This document shows, piece after piece, positions 5,638 to 5,742 of a stretch of 5,742 nt of DNA. The notes beneath the pieces were generated by a model. It did not search any database. It had not been told where the DNA came from and was given only the letters and a program-made list of their open reading frames with translations. Within the stretch, counting starts at the first letter, position 1. Every line of letters starts with the position of its first letter. The DNA is from an uncultured Collinsella sp. (lineage in GTDB: Bacteria; Actinomycetota; Coriobacteriia; Coriobacteriales; Coriobacteriaceae): NCBI GenBank assembly GCA_902494715.1, contig CABUUJ010000076.1:1-5742 (forward strand), in the 5' to 3' direction. The translations under genes and the position numbers were made by a program.

Positions 5638-5742
5638 GCGGCACGGGTTAACTTTTCGCTCGGTCAGGTCCTGCGCAAGACGAAAGCCACATTAAGTGGC
5701 TTTCTTTGCGTGCGGAATCTACGAAAAGTTAACCCGTGCCGC
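5638..5742. repeat. Perfect 21-bp inverted repeat enclosing a terminator hairpin
   Basis: The left arm (5638-5658) starts GCGGCACGGGTTAAC and ends TTTTCG. The right arm (5722-5742) is its exact reverse complement, CGAAAAGTTAAC followed by CCGTGCCGC. The arms are separated by 63 bases that hold the hairpin at 5682-5704. The right arm reaches the last base of the window, so the repeat may extend farther. The element starts 22 bases after the HAD stop codon. Its size (about 105 bases) and exact terminal inverted repeats would fit a small non-autonomous mobile element or a dispersed intergenic repeat. No target-site duplication can be checked because the right flank is missing. Confidence 0.8.
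5682..5707 (+). terminator. Rho-independent terminator downstream of the HAD gene
   Basis: GAAAGCCAC (5682-5690) pairs with GTGGCTTTC (5696-5704) over 9 bp with the 5-base loop ATTAA, followed by TTT. The stem is A-rich on its 5' side and U-rich on its 3' side, so it may also work on the - strand. It lies inside the larger inverted repeat at 5638-5742. Confidence 0.75.

Noticed and set aside
1..5742. CRISPR array, tRNA or rRNA genes, transposase, integrase or defence genes
   Set aside because: None was seen. There are no regularly spaced repeats, no cloverleaf or rRNA segments, and no mobile-element proteins in any frame.

Overview
This window looks like a stretch of a G+C-rich actinobacterial chromosome. 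The protein sequences, the gene content and the strong preference for CGT/CGC arginine codons suggest a gut Coriobacteriia member such as Collinsella. That is my recognition, not a database result. No tRNA, rRNA, CRISPR array, insertion sequence or phage gene is visible.

Layout: (1) positions 1-89 hold the last 28 codons of a + strand gene, most likely rpiB, followed by a hairpin terminator at 118-156. (2) ndk (nucleoside diphosphate kinase) lies on the - strand at 267-671, with a clear terminator at 191-227 and a candidate promoter at 735-763. (3) Positions 672-1054 hold that promoter, an unusual 129-base segment with an open frame and a 9-bp inverted repeat, and the argH terminator. (4) argH (argininosuccinate lyase), an unnamed 56-residue ORF with a good ribosome binding site, and argG (argininosuccinate synthase) follow one another on the - strand, transcribed in the order argG, small ORF, argH. 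A strong GC hairpin with a weak U tract lies between argG and the small ORF. (5) The argG upstream region contains an overlooked short ORF of 24 codons with a near-perfect Shine-Dalgarno, in which six of the last ten residues are arginine, followed by mutually exclusive hairpins. (6) A divergent + strand gene encodes a Cof-type HAD phosphatase. (7) The window ends in a perfect 21-bp inverted repeat enclosing a terminator hairpin.

How the genes work together: ArgG joins citrulline and aspartate using ATP, and ArgH splits the product into arginine and fumarate, the last two steps of arginine biosynthesis. The arginine-rich leader ORF sits exactly where a classical attenuation leader would, so I infer that ribosome progress through its arginine codons senses charged tRNA-Arg and controls argG readthrough. 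This is the most interesting signal in the window. ndk, the rpiB tail and the HAD gene are ordinary housekeeping or metabolic genes with no evident link to arginine synthesis.
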